A stretch of 64,000 bases of DNA from Paenibacillus sp. CC-CFT747 (GCA_030323305.1 CP106741.1:2480501-2544500); one strand, 5' to 3'. Positions 25,907 through 36,460 are shown, counted from the first letter of the stretch. Translations and numbers: made by a program. The notes: a model not told the origin generated them from the letters alone.

Positions 25907-26587
25907 GTGGAAAAAGCGGAAAAAGTAAACCTTTCCCATATCGTATCCGAACGAATCAAAGCCTATATACTGGAAAGGGAGCTGAAGGAGGGGGATAAGC
26001 TGCCCTCCGAGAAGCAGCTGGTGGAATCGCTTGGGGTAAGCCGTACGGTTGTGCGGGAAGCCCTTAAATCGTTGGAGCTGCTCGGAATCCTCCGAATCAA
26101 GACCGGGGACGGCATCTATGTGGATGCCTTGTCCATGAAACCGGTCATCGACCAGATGTCCTTTCATTGGCGGCAGAGCGAGACAAGGATGAAGGAGCTC
26201 TGGGAGACGCGGCGCATTCTGGAGCTCGGTGCCGCGGAAATGGCCATTGAACGGTACGACGTGGAGAGAATCGAAGAAATGGAGCAATGGAATGAGGCGT
26301 TCGCCCGTAAAATCGAGCTTCGGCAGATGCCCTACGAGGAGGACCTCCAATTCCACCGGACGCTGTTCAAGGCGACGGGCAACAACACCTATTTCGAATT
26401 CTCCGAGATTCTGACGGACTTCTTCAGCAGCATCCGGCAGCGGCATTTCGGCAACGTCGAAGATACGAAGCTCTCCCTGGAGGAGCACCGCCGCATTGTT
26501 CATTTCATCCGGGAGAAAGACCCCGTCAACGCCAAAAAGGAGATGGAGCGCCATCTGCTTCCGCTGCGGCGGTATATAAGCAAGTGA
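25907..26587 (+). CDS. GntR/FadR-type regulator (FCD family)
   Basis: 226 residues. The N-terminal winged helix (GDKLPSEKQLVESLGVSRTV, VREALKSLELLGIL) is followed by an all-helical FCD domain with metal-binding-like residues (DLQFHRTLFKATGN, EEHRRIVHFI). It starts at a GTG at 25907. FCD regulators sense organic acids or sugar acids. It is convergent with a second FCD regulator and the two share an operator sequence, so cross-regulation is possible. The gene is intact. Confidence 0.9.
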   Translation: MEKAEKVNLSHIVSERIKAYILERELKEGDKLPSEKQLVESLGVSRTVVREALKSLELLGILRIKTGDGIYVDALSMKPVIDQMSFHWRQSETRMKELWETRRILELGAAEMAIERYDVERIEEMEQWNEAFARKIELRQMPYEEDLQFHRTLFKATGNNTYFEFSEILTDFFSSIRQRHFGNVEDTKLSLEEHRRIVHFIREKDPVNAKKEMERHLLPLRRYISK

Positions 26588-26613
26588 CTCGGCTTCAAGT
26601 CAGCCGCGACGGA

Positions 26614-27276
26614 TCAAGGACGCCCGGCCTGCAAATGGCGGCGGAGAATCGCAGCGGCCCTGTCCGTTTCCCCTTGGCGGATCGCATCCAGGTACTGCCT
26701 ATGCTCCTCGGAGCTTCGCCGAACCTCCTCTTCCGTCAGGAGGGCCTCCTCTTGGAGTCTGAGGAAGGGCTCAGCCAAGTAAAGCAAGGTCCGGTTCTCC
26801 AAGGAACCGATCAAGGTCCTATGAAATTCCGCATCAAGAGCCGTCCGTTCCTCGGGCTCAAGCGCCGGGTCGGACAGCCGCTCGGCCATGGCCTCCAGCT
26901 TGGCCCACGTATCCGGGCTTGGCTGCGGATTCAGGGAAAGGGCTCCCGCTTCCAGCACGTACCGGAGCTCATGCATTTCCTGTGCAGACCGGTCCTTCAT
27001 CCGCATTACGAAAGGCAGCTGCTCCAGAAGCGGATTGAGGAAATTCGCGGCGACAAAGGTCCCTTCCCCGTGCTTGATCTCCACAATGCCGAAGCTCTCG
27101 AGAGAGCGCAGGGCTTCCCGGAGAATAGCCCGGCTGACGCCGAGGGAAAGGGACAGGTCGCGCTCGGCAGGCAGCTTCTCTCCGGGGGCCATCCCGTTCT
27201 GGAGGATCATCTGCTTCAGGTTCTGCCCAACGATCTGGCTTAAGGTGTAGCGTTCGGTTTTATCTAAAGGCTTCAT
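26614..27276 (-). CDS. GntR/FadR-type regulator (FCD family), second copy
   Basis: 220 residues with the same layout: GEKLPAERDLSLSLGVSRAI, LREALRSLESFGIVEIKHGE, then the FCD core (LDAEFHRTLIGSLENRTLL, SSEEHRQYLDAI). It is related to its neighbour but clearly diverged. It is transcribed from 27276 toward the first regulator, convergent with it. It probably regulates the adjacent carbohydrate genes and itself. Confidence 0.9.
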   Translation of the reverse strand: MKPLDKTERYTLSQIVGQNLKQMILQNGMAPGEKLPAERDLSLSLGVSRAILREALRSLESFGIVEIKHGEGTFVAANFLNPLLEQLPFVMRMKDRSAQEMHELRYVLEAGALSLNPQPSPDTWAKLEAMAERLSDPALEPEERTALDAEFHRTLIGSLENRTLLYLAEPFLRLQEEALLTEEEVRRSSEEHRQYLDAIRQGETDRAAAILRRHLQAGRP

Positions 27277-27309
27277 GACGGCGGACAGCTCCTAAGGATC
27301 CTATAATGT

Positions 27310-27356
27310 AGTGGTCAGACCACTGGTAGTGTAATGCATTCTTTTTCCTTTGTCAA
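27310..27356 (-). promoter_or_regulatory. Promoter and palindromic operator of the second GntR gene
   Basis: On the minus strand TTGACA (27351-27356) and TACACT (27328-27333) are 17 bases apart. Just downstream lies AGTGGTCAGACCACT (27310-27324), a perfect palindrome around the same TGGTCAGACC core found upstream of the other FCD gene. Confidence 0.8.
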
Positions 27357-27418
27357 TGATAGCCGGGGAAGTCTGCAGCGAAACTTAAACGCCTTGTGGC
27401 GGATTGGGGAGGTCCCGA

Positions 27419-29783
27419 ATGCGAGTCAACCCTTTGTCCGGCGGCCGGAATCAACAGGTTTATTACAAGCTGGTTACTTTTGTTCTGCTGCTGTCCTTCC
27501 TGCCCCTCGTTACGGTCAGCATCGTCTTCTACCATAATGCCAAAACGGCCATGCAGCAGGAGCTGCTGAAGGCGAATGCCCAATACTTGAAGCAATCCGC
27601 CAACGCGGTGGAAACGGTGATCAATCAGATCAGCCACAGCTTCAGCCAGCTCACCATGGAAGGCACTACTATGCAGCAGTTCGAGCAGTTCCCGCGCGGC
27701 TTGTATTACGAAGCTCTTTCAGGTGAGCTTAAAGACGAGGATTTGCCCAGCTTGCAAAGTTACCTGCGGGAGAAGAAGCAAGTCTTTCAGAACCTGAGGA
27801 CCTTAAAGCTGTCGGGCGAGTTCATTCACTCCGTCTACTACTATGACAACGCCAAGGGCATCATCCTCACGTCCGATATGCTGCAGTATACCCCCGACCA
27901 ATTTTATGACCAGGAATGGGACCGCTACCCGAGAAAAGACGTATCCTTCCCCGTTATTCTTGATATCCGAAACTCCAGTCAGCCGAACGGCCGGACCAAA
28001 AAAGTCATTCCCCTCATTTATAAAACTTCCATAGACGGAAACTTCCTCTCTATTAATCTGGATGCCGATGCCCTGTACAGAAGCTTTCTAAGCAAAAAAG
28101 GAAAGACGGATAACCCTTTTTTCGTGCTCTCCTCGAACGGGCGCCTCATGCTGCACGATCAGACGAACGATGGAATGGAGCGGATCAGCTCCATTCAGGC
28201 CCCTAATAAGCCGCTTGGCACCGGAGAGGAAGCTTTTATCGAAGAGGAGCTGGAAGGCAAACGCCTGCTTGTTACTTATCTGAAGTCGGACCTCTTGGGC
28301 TGGACCTTCGGGATGGCCGCCCCGGTCGATCAGTTGTACAAGAGCGTGGCGAACCTGAAAGGGCTGATCATGCTCATCTCCTTCTTGCTTGCCGTGGCCA
28401 CCGGCCTCTTGGCTTTTTTACCGCGCGCAACCTTTATGCACCTCTTTTCCGGCTGCTGCAGTTTATCAAGAATAAGGACGATGGGTACCGCCCCATGGAC
28501 AGGAAAGGGGGTCCTCCGGAGAGTGGCAGCTCATCCGAAACAGCCTGGAACAGGCGTACGAGGACAGAGAAAGCTTGGCTGCACGCTTGAAGGAAAGCCT
28601 TCCGGCCTATAAGGAAGCCTTCGTCCGGTCTTTGCTCCGTAAGAACACCTATACCCCCGATTATATACGGGAAAGGATAGAATATTTGGGAATCGGTCTT
28701 CCGTCCGGCTCACTCCTGCTTATGGCTATTTCGGTGGAAGAGGCCGGCAAAGGGCAGGACATGATCGAAGAAAGCATAACCAAGCTGCGAATCGGCGATA
28801 GGATTGGCCAGTCCCTGCCGGAGGATCGGCCGCACATCGTGTCGGAAGTGGCGGAAGGATTATATGTAGCCATTGTAAACGGAGGAGCGTCCGATACCGC
28901 CGCCTGGTTTGCTTCCGCGGAGAAGGTCATCCGGCAGCTGCAAACGGGCCTGAGCCGGAAGGCTTCCATCGGCATCGGAAGGCCCTGTCCCGCTATCGAG
29001 CATATTCATCGTGCTTATGACGAAGCAGCGGAAGCTCTGCGTTACCGGAGGCTTGCCGGCGGCCGGGAAGTGATCTACATCGAGGAAGTCAGTCTCGAGG
29101 GCACTCCTTTGCTTGCTTATCCAAAGGAGAAGGAGGAATCGTTAACCAGCTATATAATTAATGGGGAAACGGAACAGGCGAGACGGGTGTTTGCGGCCAT
29201 GACGCAAGAAATCGGAGCACAGGGGAGCAAGCTTCATTACCATCAGATTCAACAGGCATACGCCCAGGTGCTGGGAAGTCTCGTAGCGGCGGCCCATCAC
29301 ATGAAGCTGGACTTGAATCAGGTCACCGGGGAGAAGAACAACCTGTACAGTGTCCTGCTTGACCAAAACGACAGGCAGGCGACGATCTCCTGGCTGGATG
29401 GGATCATCGTCCGGCTGTGTGCCGAGATCGGCAATGCTTTTCGGAATAAAAACAACCGTCATGTCGACCAGGCGGTCCGGATGGTCACGGAGGAGTTGGC
29501 CCGGCCGGTTACCCTGGCTGCCGTTGCGGAACGGTTGAAGCTGAACCCATCCTACCTTAGCCGCATTTTTAAAGAACAGAAGGGAGAATCGTTCTCCGAC
29601 TTCGTCACCCGGATTCGAATGGATAAAGGCAAGCAGCTGCTGCTCGAAACGGACCTCAAAATCAAGGAGATCGGCGAACAGGTCGGCTACCAGAAAACCG
29701 ACTACTTTATTCGTTTGTTTAAAGAGTTCACCGGAATGACGCCGGGTGAATACCGGCAGAACCGCAGCCTGCCCCAATCCTGA
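27419..29783 (+). CDS. Membrane-bound AraC-family regulator (YesS-like), frameshifted
   Basis: About 788 residues. An N-terminal membrane helix (LVTFVLLLSFLPLVTVSIV) is followed by an extracellular sensor region of about 260 residues and a second helix (LIMLISFLLAVATGLLAFL). The cytoplasmic part ends in an AraC DNA-binding domain: TLAAVAERLKLNPSYLSRIF, KEQKGESFSDFVTRIRMDKG, KIKEIGEQVGYQKTDYFIRL. The frame breaks between about 28425 and 28570, at the end of the second helix. Such regulators sense carbohydrates outside the cell and activate adjacent uptake genes, here the lipoprotein and permease genes starting at 29965. The ATG at 27419 follows GGGGAGG. Confidence 0.88.
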
Positions 29784-29964
29784 CAACATACCACAATCAT
29801 GACCTTTCCTTCTCCCGGGCCATCTAATGTCATGACTGGGGGATGAAGTAAAAGATCCGGTGTTCTCCGGACGGGAGCCGGCTTGTATAATAACCCACAA
29901 GTGCACTTGGTGGCCCGGCCGGCCGATTTACTTATTCATGTTGATCATTAAGGGAGGGAAAAGG

Positions 29965-31509
29965 ATGTCCCACAAGATTGTTCGGTCCACTCTCGTTCTG
30001 GGGTTAGCCTTCTCAACGATTGTGGGCTGCACCCCCGCCAAAGAGAATGAAAGCGCTACCGGAGGCGAGTCTGCCGGTCCGCAGGCGGGAAAGAAGGCGG
30101 AGAAGGTTTACGTTTACGCCAACTTTGGAAATTTGGGCAATACGAGCGTGACGACGAAGCCCGAAGCGCTTCAGGAAGTGCAGGCTTATATTAAGGAGAA
30201 AACCGGCATCGAAGTCATCCCCATCATACCGCCCAAAGGGTCGGAGGCCGACAAGCTGAACATCCTGCTCGGCTCCAATGAACCGCTGGATATTTTCAGC
30301 GGAACGATGGCGACGCATCAGCTCAAGGGGGCGGCCCGTCCCCTCAACGACCTGCTGGATAAGTACGGGCCGAATGTCAAGAAGCTTTGGCCGGCGGATT
30401 GGAAAGCCTCCTGGGACGCCTTGACCACCCAGGACGGCAAGATCTGGGCGATTCCGGCCGTCCCTCCCGTGGCGGGCAATACGGTATTGGTCCGGGAGGA
30501 TTGGTTGAAGAAGCTTAATCTCCCCATGCCGAAAACGATCGACGAGATGGAGAACGTACTAAAGGAGCTTAAAGACAAAGATCCGGCGGGCAACGGACAA
30601 ACCATTCCGCTGCTGACGGACCTCCCGGGCTTATACGGCTCCTTGGCCGCGGGCTACATGAACGTAGGCTACGGCAACTGGGTGGATAAGGACGGGAAGG
30701 TTAAGCCGCCGCAGCTGAATCCGGGGTTTAAGGATTTCCTCGCGAAGATGGCGGACTGGTACAAGAAAGGATACCTCTACAAGGAGGCTTTCTCGACGGA
30801 CCGGACCCGCCAGATCGAGCTGGTTAAGCAGAATCGCGTAGCGGTAGGAGCCCTTTGGAATACGACGATAACCGCAAATGAATACCTGCTCAGGCAAAAC
30901 ATTCCCGAAGCCAAGTATACGGTCGCCGCCGACCTGCAGGGGCCGCTCGGCAATGTGACGACCATCGGGGGAGTCGGAACGGGCGGCATCATGATCAACA
31001 AAAACGCCCAAAATGCCGAAGCCGCGATGAAATACATCAACTGGGTACAATCCGATCTGGAAAATTACCTCACCGTGTTCTTCGGCATACAAGGAAAACA
31101 CTGGAAGTATGTGAACAAAGAGAAACATATTATTGAAGCCATTAATACGGATTATATGGGAGAGCTGGTCCCCGGGCTGAGCTTCGCCTACACCGTTCAA
31201 TTCCAGAAGAACGATCCCTCTTTCGGGCCGCAGTTCGACTATATTCAGAACTACATTACGAATAGGAAGCGGGTCAAGCCGGCAGGCACGGCAGAGGTGG
31301 ATTACCGCTTCGACGCCAAGACCCTTCAGCAGAACATTCCCACGTCAGGAGACATCAGCCGGATGATGGACCAGGAGATCATTAAATTCATTACCGGGGC
31401 CAGACCTCTTAGCGACTATGACAAGTTTGTGGAGGAGCTGAACAAGGCGGGACTCGACAAGTGGATCGAGACCTACACCGCCGAATACAACCGCGTGAAG
31501 GGCAAGTAA
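29965..31509 (+). CDS. Solute-binding lipoprotein of an Lpl-type carbohydrate importer
   Basis: 514 residues. The signal MSHKIVRSTLVLGLAFSTIV ends in a GC lipobox (IVGC), so it is a lipoprotein. The mature part has the LplA-like pattern: VYVYANFGNLGNTSVTTKPE, AGNTVLVREDWLKKLNLPMP and FSTDRTRQIELVKQNRVAVG. It binds an extracellular oligosaccharide or similar compound for the permease pair downstream. There is no ATPase gene in this cluster; such systems usually share a general ATPase such as MsmX. The promoter has a good -10 (TATAAT at 29886) but no clear -35, which fits activation by the AraC regulator. Confidence 0.9.
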   Translation: MSHKIVRSTLVLGLAFSTIVGCTPAKENESATGGESAGPQAGKKAEKVYVYANFGNLGNTSVTTKPEALQEVQAYIKEKTGIEVIPIIPPKGSEADKLNILLGSNEPLDIFSGTMATHQLKGAARPLNDLLDKYGPNVKKLWPADWKASWDALTTQDGKIWAIPAVPPVAGNTVLVREDWLKKLNLPMPKTIDEMENVLKELKDKDPAGNGQTIPLLTDLPGLYGSLAAGYMNVGYGNWVDKDGKVKPPQLNPGFKDFLAKMADWYKKGYLYKEAFSTDRTRQIELVKQNRVAVGALWNTTITANEYLLRQNIPEAKYTVAADLQGPLGNVTTIGGVGTGGIMINKNAQNAEAAMKYINWVQSDLENYLTVFFGIQGKHWKYVNKEKHIIEAINTDYMGELVPGLSFAYTVQFQKNDPSFGPQFDYIQNYITNRKRVKPAGTAEVDYRFDAKTLQQNIPTSGDISRMMDQEIIKFITGARPLSDYDKFVEELNKAGLDKWIETYTAEYNRVKGK

Positions 31510-31600
31510 GCCTTCTTACGTAGAACGGCTTGTCGGTCCGGCAGGAGGATAATTCCCGGCGCAGGCCGTTCTTACCTCCCAAGGGAACGGAGATGATGGA

Positions 31601-32518
31601 ATGAATGCGAGCCTATGGACCTCCATGCGGAAGTATAAGCTGGAATATGCCCTGGTTGTGCCGGGAATGCTGTATTTTCTTATCTTCCACTATGTTCCCA
31701 TATACGGCATTATTATCGCCTTTAAGGACATTGCGCCTTTCGAAGGCCTAAGCGGAATCTTCTCCTCCGAGTGGGTGGGGCTGAAGCATTTTCGGGATTT
31801 TATGAACTCGTACTATTTCTGGGATATTCTCGGCAATACCCTGATCATCAGCTTTTATCGGATCGTCTTCGGATTCCCGGCGCCGATTGTGCTGGCTCTC
31901 CTGATGAATGAGGTCCGGCACAGCGGATTCAAAAGGGTCGTGCAGACCATCGCTTACCTGCCGCATTTTCTGTCCATGGTTCTGCTGGCCGGACTGGTCA
32001 CCGCCATGCTCAGCCTGGACGGAGGCTTCGTGAACGGGTTTATGGGGTGGCTCGGTTTCGAGCCCATTCCTTTTCTGACGGATAACCAATATTTCAGGTC
32101 TGTCCTGATCGGTTCCGGGATTTGGAAGGAAGCCGGCTGGGGAACCATTCTTTATTTGGCTGCCATGGCCGGGATCGACCAGCAGCTTTACGAAGCGGCA
32201 ACCGTTGACGGGGCCGGCCGTTTCCGGCAAATCTGGCACATTACGCTTCCGGGCATCCGGCATATTATGGTCATCCTGTTTATCTTGTCGGTCGGGCATA
32301 TTCTCGATGCCGGCTTCGAGCAGATTTATTTGCTGTATTCGCCCCCGGTCTATCAGGTGTCGGACATTATCGATACCTTTGTTTACCGCAAGGGGCTGGT
32401 CGAAGTGAATTATTCTTATGCTGCGGCCGTCGGCCTGTTCAAGTCCGTTGCCGGGGTCATCCTCATTCTGGGTGCCAATTATATAGCCAAGAGGCTGGAT
32501 CAGGAAGGAATCTGGTAG
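31601..32518 (+). CDS. Lpl-type ABC importer permease (first subunit)
   Basis: 305 residues with six membrane helices. It starts TSMRKYKLEYALVVPGMLYF and carries the EAA loop LYEAATVDGAGRFRQIWHIT followed by LPGIRHIMVILFIL. This is the LplB-like permease of binding-protein-dependent sugar importers. It pairs with the next gene. The ATG at 31601 follows GGAACGGAGATGATGGA, and the gene is intact. Confidence 0.9.
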   Translation: MNASLWTSMRKYKLEYALVVPGMLYFLIFHYVPIYGIIIAFKDIAPFEGLSGIFSSEWVGLKHFRDFMNSYYFWDILGNTLIISFYRIVFGFPAPIVLALLMNEVRHSGFKRVVQTIAYLPHFLSMVLLAGLVTAMLSLDGGFVNGFMGWLGFEPIPFLTDNQYFRSVLIGSGIWKEAGWGTILYLAAMAGIDQQLYEAATVDGAGRFRQIWHITLPGIRHIMVILFILSVGHILDAGFEQIYLLYSPPVYQVSDIIDTFVYRKGLVEVNYSYAAAVGLFKSVAGVILILGANYIAKRLDQEGIW

Positions 32519-32530
32519 AAGGGAGAAGTC

Positions 32531-33420
32531 ATGCGAAGAAGACATTGGAATAAAGGAGAACTCGCCTTTCAGGCTGCTAACTATACGCTGCTGGCCCTGC
32601 TGTCGCTCCTGTTTCTTGTTCCGCTGCTGGCCATCGTTTCCACCTCGCTCGTCGGGGAGACCGAGCTCATGCGAAGGGGAGCTTCATTCTGGTTCCCGAC
32701 AAGCTGGACTTCTCCGCTTACCGGGTCCTGCTGGCGGACGGCTCCTCGTTGTACCGCGCTTACGGGATCACCGTAGCAAGGGTGGTCATGGGGACGGCGC
32801 TTAACCTGCTGTTTACCTCCATGCTCGCTTACGGGCTGTCCCGCAAGGGGATGCCGGGGCGCGAATGGATGATCACCCTTATTTTCCTTACCATGCTGTT
32901 CGGAGGCGGCCTGATTCCCACTTATTTGCTGCTGAAGTACCTGCATTTGACCGACACCTTCTGGGTGATGATCGTGCCTGGCCTGATAAGCGCCTGGAAT
33001 CTGCTGATCATGCGGAATTTCTTCTCGCAGATTCCGGAGAGCCTGATCGAATCCGCCACCATCGACGGAGCGACGCCCTTTACCATTCTGGCGCGCATTG
33101 TGTTCCCGCTCAGCTTGCCGACCTTCGCCACCATCGGTCTTTTCTATGCGGTGGGCCATTGGAACGCCTGGTTCGATGCCACGATTTATATCAACAATCC
33201 GGAGCTTCTGCCGGTGCAGGTTCTGCTTAGACGGGTCGTCCTGACCATGTCCAGCCAGGATTTGAATGCGGATATTATGGGGGCGCTCACCAACAAACCG
33301 ACTCCGCAAAGCTTACGGGGGGCGATGATAGTTCTGACGACCGTCCCGATTCTGTTCGTGTATCCGTTTCTGCAGAAGCATTTTATTAAAGGGGCCTTGA
33401 CCGGTTCCCTTAAAGGATAG
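32531..33420 (+). CDS. Lpl-type ABC importer permease (second subunit), frameshifted
   Basis: About 296 residues. The N-terminal helix (LLALLSLLFLVPLLAIVSTS) is followed by a frame break near 32690. The protein then runs through LVPDKLDFSAYRVLLADGSS, VVMGTALNLLFTSMLAYGLS, the EAA loop LIESATIDGATPFTILARIV and a C-terminal FIKGALTGSLKG. This is an LplC/MalG-like permease. It starts 13 bases after the first permease and is followed closely by the sialidase-fold gene. Confidence 0.87.
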
Positions 33421-33431
33421 GAGAGAGGAAG

Positions 33432-34516
33432 ATGTTGGAGCAAAAGGGAAGGCCGTTCTGGATCTGCGGCCGGGGCCCGGCAATCCGCGCAACAGCGAAG
33501 GGGCCTTTCTGGAAAGGAACGACGGAGGGCTGCTGTTTGTATACAGCCGCTTTAATGGGGATTCGCCGGATGACACGGGAAAGGCCTGCGTGGCCGCAAG
33601 ACGGTCGGAGGACGGCGGGGAGACGTGGAGCGGGGATGAAATAATCGCCACGCCCGAGGATCATGGCGCTCACAATTTGATGAGCGTTTCTCTGCTCCGG
33701 ATGCAGAACGGGGAGATCGGCCTCTTTTATTTGCTGCGGTTCGGCTGGAACGATACGCGGCTGCACCTGCGGCGTTCTTCGGATGAAGGGAGAAGCTGGA
33801 GCGAGCCGGTATGCTGCATCCCCGGACCCGGTTATTACGTGACGAACAATGACCGGGTGGTGAGGCTCTCCACGGGAAGGCTGGTCATCCCTGCAGGGTT
33901 TCACAAGATGAAGACGAACAGCACGACGGACTGGGCTTCATTCGACGGCAGAGCGGTCGCCTGTTTCTTCCTCTCCGACGATGACGGCCAGACGTGGAGG
34001 GAGGCCAAGACCTTCTGCGCCATGACGGTCCCTCACTCCAAAAGCGGACTGCAGGAGCCGGGGATCGTGGAGTTGGCGGGTGGGGTGCTCTGGGCTTGGG
34101 CCCGGACGGATATGGGGTACCAGTACGAGATGTTCTCCATAGATGCAGGGGAGACATGGAGCCAGCCGACACCGTCACGCTTCACCTCCCCGAATTCTCC
34201 TCTGTCCATGAAGAGGGATCCGAACGGCGGGCAGCTGTTGGCGGTCTGGAATCCCATTCCGAATTACGAAACGAGGGAGCTGGAGAAGCATTCCTGGGGC
34301 CGGACTCCCCTTGTTGCAGCCGTAAGCCGAGATGAAGGCAGAAGCTGGGGAACCCCTTTTGCCGTGGAGCGGGTGGAGGACCGTGGGGGCTACTGTTATA
34401 CGGCGATTCATTTTACCCGGGAAGCCGTTCTGCTTGCTTATTGCGCTGGCGAACCGGAGGACGGGATCTGCCTGGCGCGGTTGAAGATTCGCAAGATTCC
34501 GCTTTCGGCGCTGTAA
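33432..34516 (+). CDS. Sialidase-fold (BNR/Asp-box) protein, probably cytoplasmic, frameshifted near the start
   Basis: About 361 residues with five Asp-box (SxDxGxxW) repeats: SEDGGETWS, SSDEGRSWS, SDDDGQTWR, SIDAGETWS and SRDEGRSWG. These form the beta-propeller blades of sialidases and related glycosidases. A frame break near 33455 separates the first codons from the rest. There is no signal peptide, so it probably acts on an imported oligosaccharide. It follows the importer permeases directly. Catalytic residues cannot be assigned with confidence, and related family members include hydrolases of other acidic sugars. Confidence 0.82.
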
Positions 34517-34554
34517 AGGCATCGACCAAAGGAACCAGACGGCAGCTGCACAAC

Positions 34555-34596
34555 AAAAAACCCCCAACGAGGATGCTCGTTGGGGGTTTTTTGCAG
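34555..34596 (+). terminator. Bidirectional terminator between the sialidase-fold and MFS genes
   Basis: AAAAAACCCCCAACGA pairs with TCGTTGGGGGTTTTTT. The A and T runs on both sides make it a likely two-way terminator for the convergent genes. Confidence 0.9.
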
Positions 34597-34653
34597 CGTA
34601 AGCCGGCCCTATGCGGTAAGCCAACCGGCTCGAAGAAGGTACGGCTTGCCCGA

Positions 34654-36111
34654 TCAGGCCGCCTGTTCTTGGCCGATTGAGGCAGGGTTTTCTTTTCTTT
34701 TGCGGACGAACAGGGAGATGGGCAGGGCGAGCAAGACCAGGCCGGTCGCGAGCAGGTACACGTCGTTGACGCTCATGGTGAAGGCCTGCATGGTCACAAC
34801 CGGGCTCATGCCGCCAGCCTGCTGGGCGAGCTCCGTTGAATGGACGGAGGTCCGGGACGCCAGCATCGAGGTGAAGATGGCGATGGAGAAGGAGCCCATG
34901 ACATTCCGCACCCAGTTGCTGATCGACGAAGCGTGCCCGGATTGCTGAACCGGAATCTGCTCCATTCCCGCGTTGCTCGCCGGCATCGTCGTGAAGGCAA
35001 TGCCCACGTTGCGCACGAGCATCCACCACACGATGTAGCCGTGAGAGATATTGACGTTCAGCCAGCCGAGGGCGAGCGTCCCGATGGACATCAGGGCGAT
35101 CCCGATGACCATGAGGATAAGCGGCCCGACCCGGCTGTACAGCTTGCCGACGATCGGCATGCAGATCGCCATGGCGAGCGAGGCCGGCAGCAGAATCAGT
35201 CCCGTTTCGAGCGGGGTGACGCGCTGGATGTTCTGGAGGAACAGCGGTGTCAGGAACGTGCCCGAGTACAGGCTGACGGTGACGATGCTCGAGATGACGA
35301 GCGTAATGGTGTAGCGGGCGTTCGCCAGTACCCGCATATTCAGAAGCGGGACCTCGGCCTTCAGCTCGCGCCAGAAGAACAGTCCGAGCACGACCACGCC
35401 GAAGACGATCAGCGACACGATCCGCCCGGAGCCCCAGCCCCACGAATGGCCTTCGCTGAAGGCGATGAGCAAGGACAGGCTTCCGAGCACGGCGCCGAGA
35501 AAGCCGAGCAGGTCGAACGATTTCGGCACATTGAGCCGGTAATAGGGAATGAGCCGGGCAACCAGGGCGATGGACACGAGCCCGATCGGCACATTCATGT
35601 AGAACAGCCATTTCCAGCTCAAGCTCTCGATCAACCATCCGCTCAGCGTGGGCCCGATAGCCGGACCGAGCATAGCGGAGAGGGACCAGAGGGAGATCGA
35701 GACCGGCTGCTTCTCACGCGGAATGATCTGATAGATGATCGTCATCGTGGCGGGCATGACCAATCCGCTGAAGACACCTTGCAGAACGCGGAATACGATC
35801 AGGGACGACGTGTCCCAGGCCAGTGCGCAGAGCATGGAACAGACGGTAAATCCGATCAGGGAAGCGAGATAAAGACGCTTGTAGCTGAACCGGTCGCCGA
35901 GAAAGCCTGTCACGGGAGCAATGGTTCCCATGGCGAGCATGAAGCCGGTAATGGTCCATTGGATGGTGGTCAGATCGGTGTGGAACTCCTGCATCAGCAC
36001 GGGAATGGCGATGTTGATGGTGCTCATGCTGAGGATGGTGAGGAACGAGCCGAAGAAGATGGCGATCATCACCGGCCAGTAACGCAGATGGGGTACTTCG
36101 TCGTGTTTCAA
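34654..36111 (-). CDS. DHA2-family MFS drug/proton antiporter (14 helices)
   Basis: 485 residues with about 14 hydrophobic helices, starting FGSFLTILSMSTINIAIPVL. It has the DHA2 motif region FMLAMGTIAPVTGFLGDRFS and the motif C-like IGPTLSGWLIESLSWKWLFY. This family exports drugs, dyes or other hydrophobic compounds using the proton gradient. It starts with a TTG at 36111, supported by TAGGAGG upstream at normal spacing. An AT-rich dyad at 36141-36162 may bind a repressor. The gene is intact and monocistronic. Confidence 0.88.
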   Translation of the reverse strand: MKHDEVPHLRYWPVMIAIFFGSFLTILSMSTINIAIPVLMQEFHTDLTTIQWTITGFMLAMGTIAPVTGFLGDRFSYKRLYLASLIGFTVCSMLCALAWDTSSLIVFRVLQGVFSGLVMPATMTIIYQIIPREKQPVSISLWSLSAMLGPAIGPTLSGWLIESLSWKWLFYMNVPIGLVSIALVARLIPYYRLNVPKSFDLLGFLGAVLGSLSLLIAFSEGHSWGWGSGRIVSLIVFGVVVLGLFFWRELKAEVPLLNMRVLANARYTITLVISSIVTVSLYSGTFLTPLFLQNIQRVTPLETGLILLPASLAMAICMPIVGKLYSRVGPLILMVIGIALMSIGTLALGWLNVNISHGYIVWWMLVRNVGIAFTTMPASNAGMEQIPVQQSGHASSISNWVRNVMGSFSIAIFTSMLASRTSVHSTELAQQAGGMSPVVTMQAFTMSVNDVYLLATGLVLLALPISLFVRKRKENPASIGQEQAA

Positions 36112-36336
36112 GTGGCGCCTCCTAATAGTAAATGGGGTTAATCATTCATTAATAAATGGTTTATCAATAAAATGGATAGACCCCATCTTACTACCGTTTA
36201 TAAAGGCTGTCAATAATTTCATGAGAAGAACAAGGGCAGGCCGTGGCCGAGGACCGGCGGAATGTTTAACGGCCTTTCGGAAGGGTTAATGGTAAAGAGT
36301 CCCTTCTTTACCGGTAACCTCCTTCCCTCTCCTGGA

Positions 36337-36350
36337 AGAAAGCGCTATCA
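36337..36350 (+). promoter_or_regulatory. cre-like catabolite control site
   Basis: AGAAAGCGCTATCA matches the cre consensus TGWAANCGNTNWCA at 13 of 14 positions. It lies about 190 bases upstream of the lipoprotein gene. CcpA control is possible but unproven. Confidence 0.45.
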
Positions 36351-36429
36351 TCCTGACGGACTGGCGAGGAGGGAACGAATCCATTGAGAGCCGGGCTCAG
36401 ACCCGTCTATTTTCATTCCTTATAAAGGA

Positions 36430-36460
36430 GGAAACCTGTTACTGACCTAACAGGATTTCC
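36430..36460 (+). repeat. Inverted repeat upstream of the lipoprotein gene
   Basis: GGAAACCTGTTA and TAACAGGATTTCC enclose a six-base centre. It could be an operator or an attenuator-like hairpin; no T run follows. Confidence 0.6.

Noticed and set aside
34840..36141. Long plus-strand open frame opposite the MFS transporter
   Set aside because: It is the complement of a clear membrane protein gene. The protein is Gly, Arg, Asp and His-rich with no recognisable domain.
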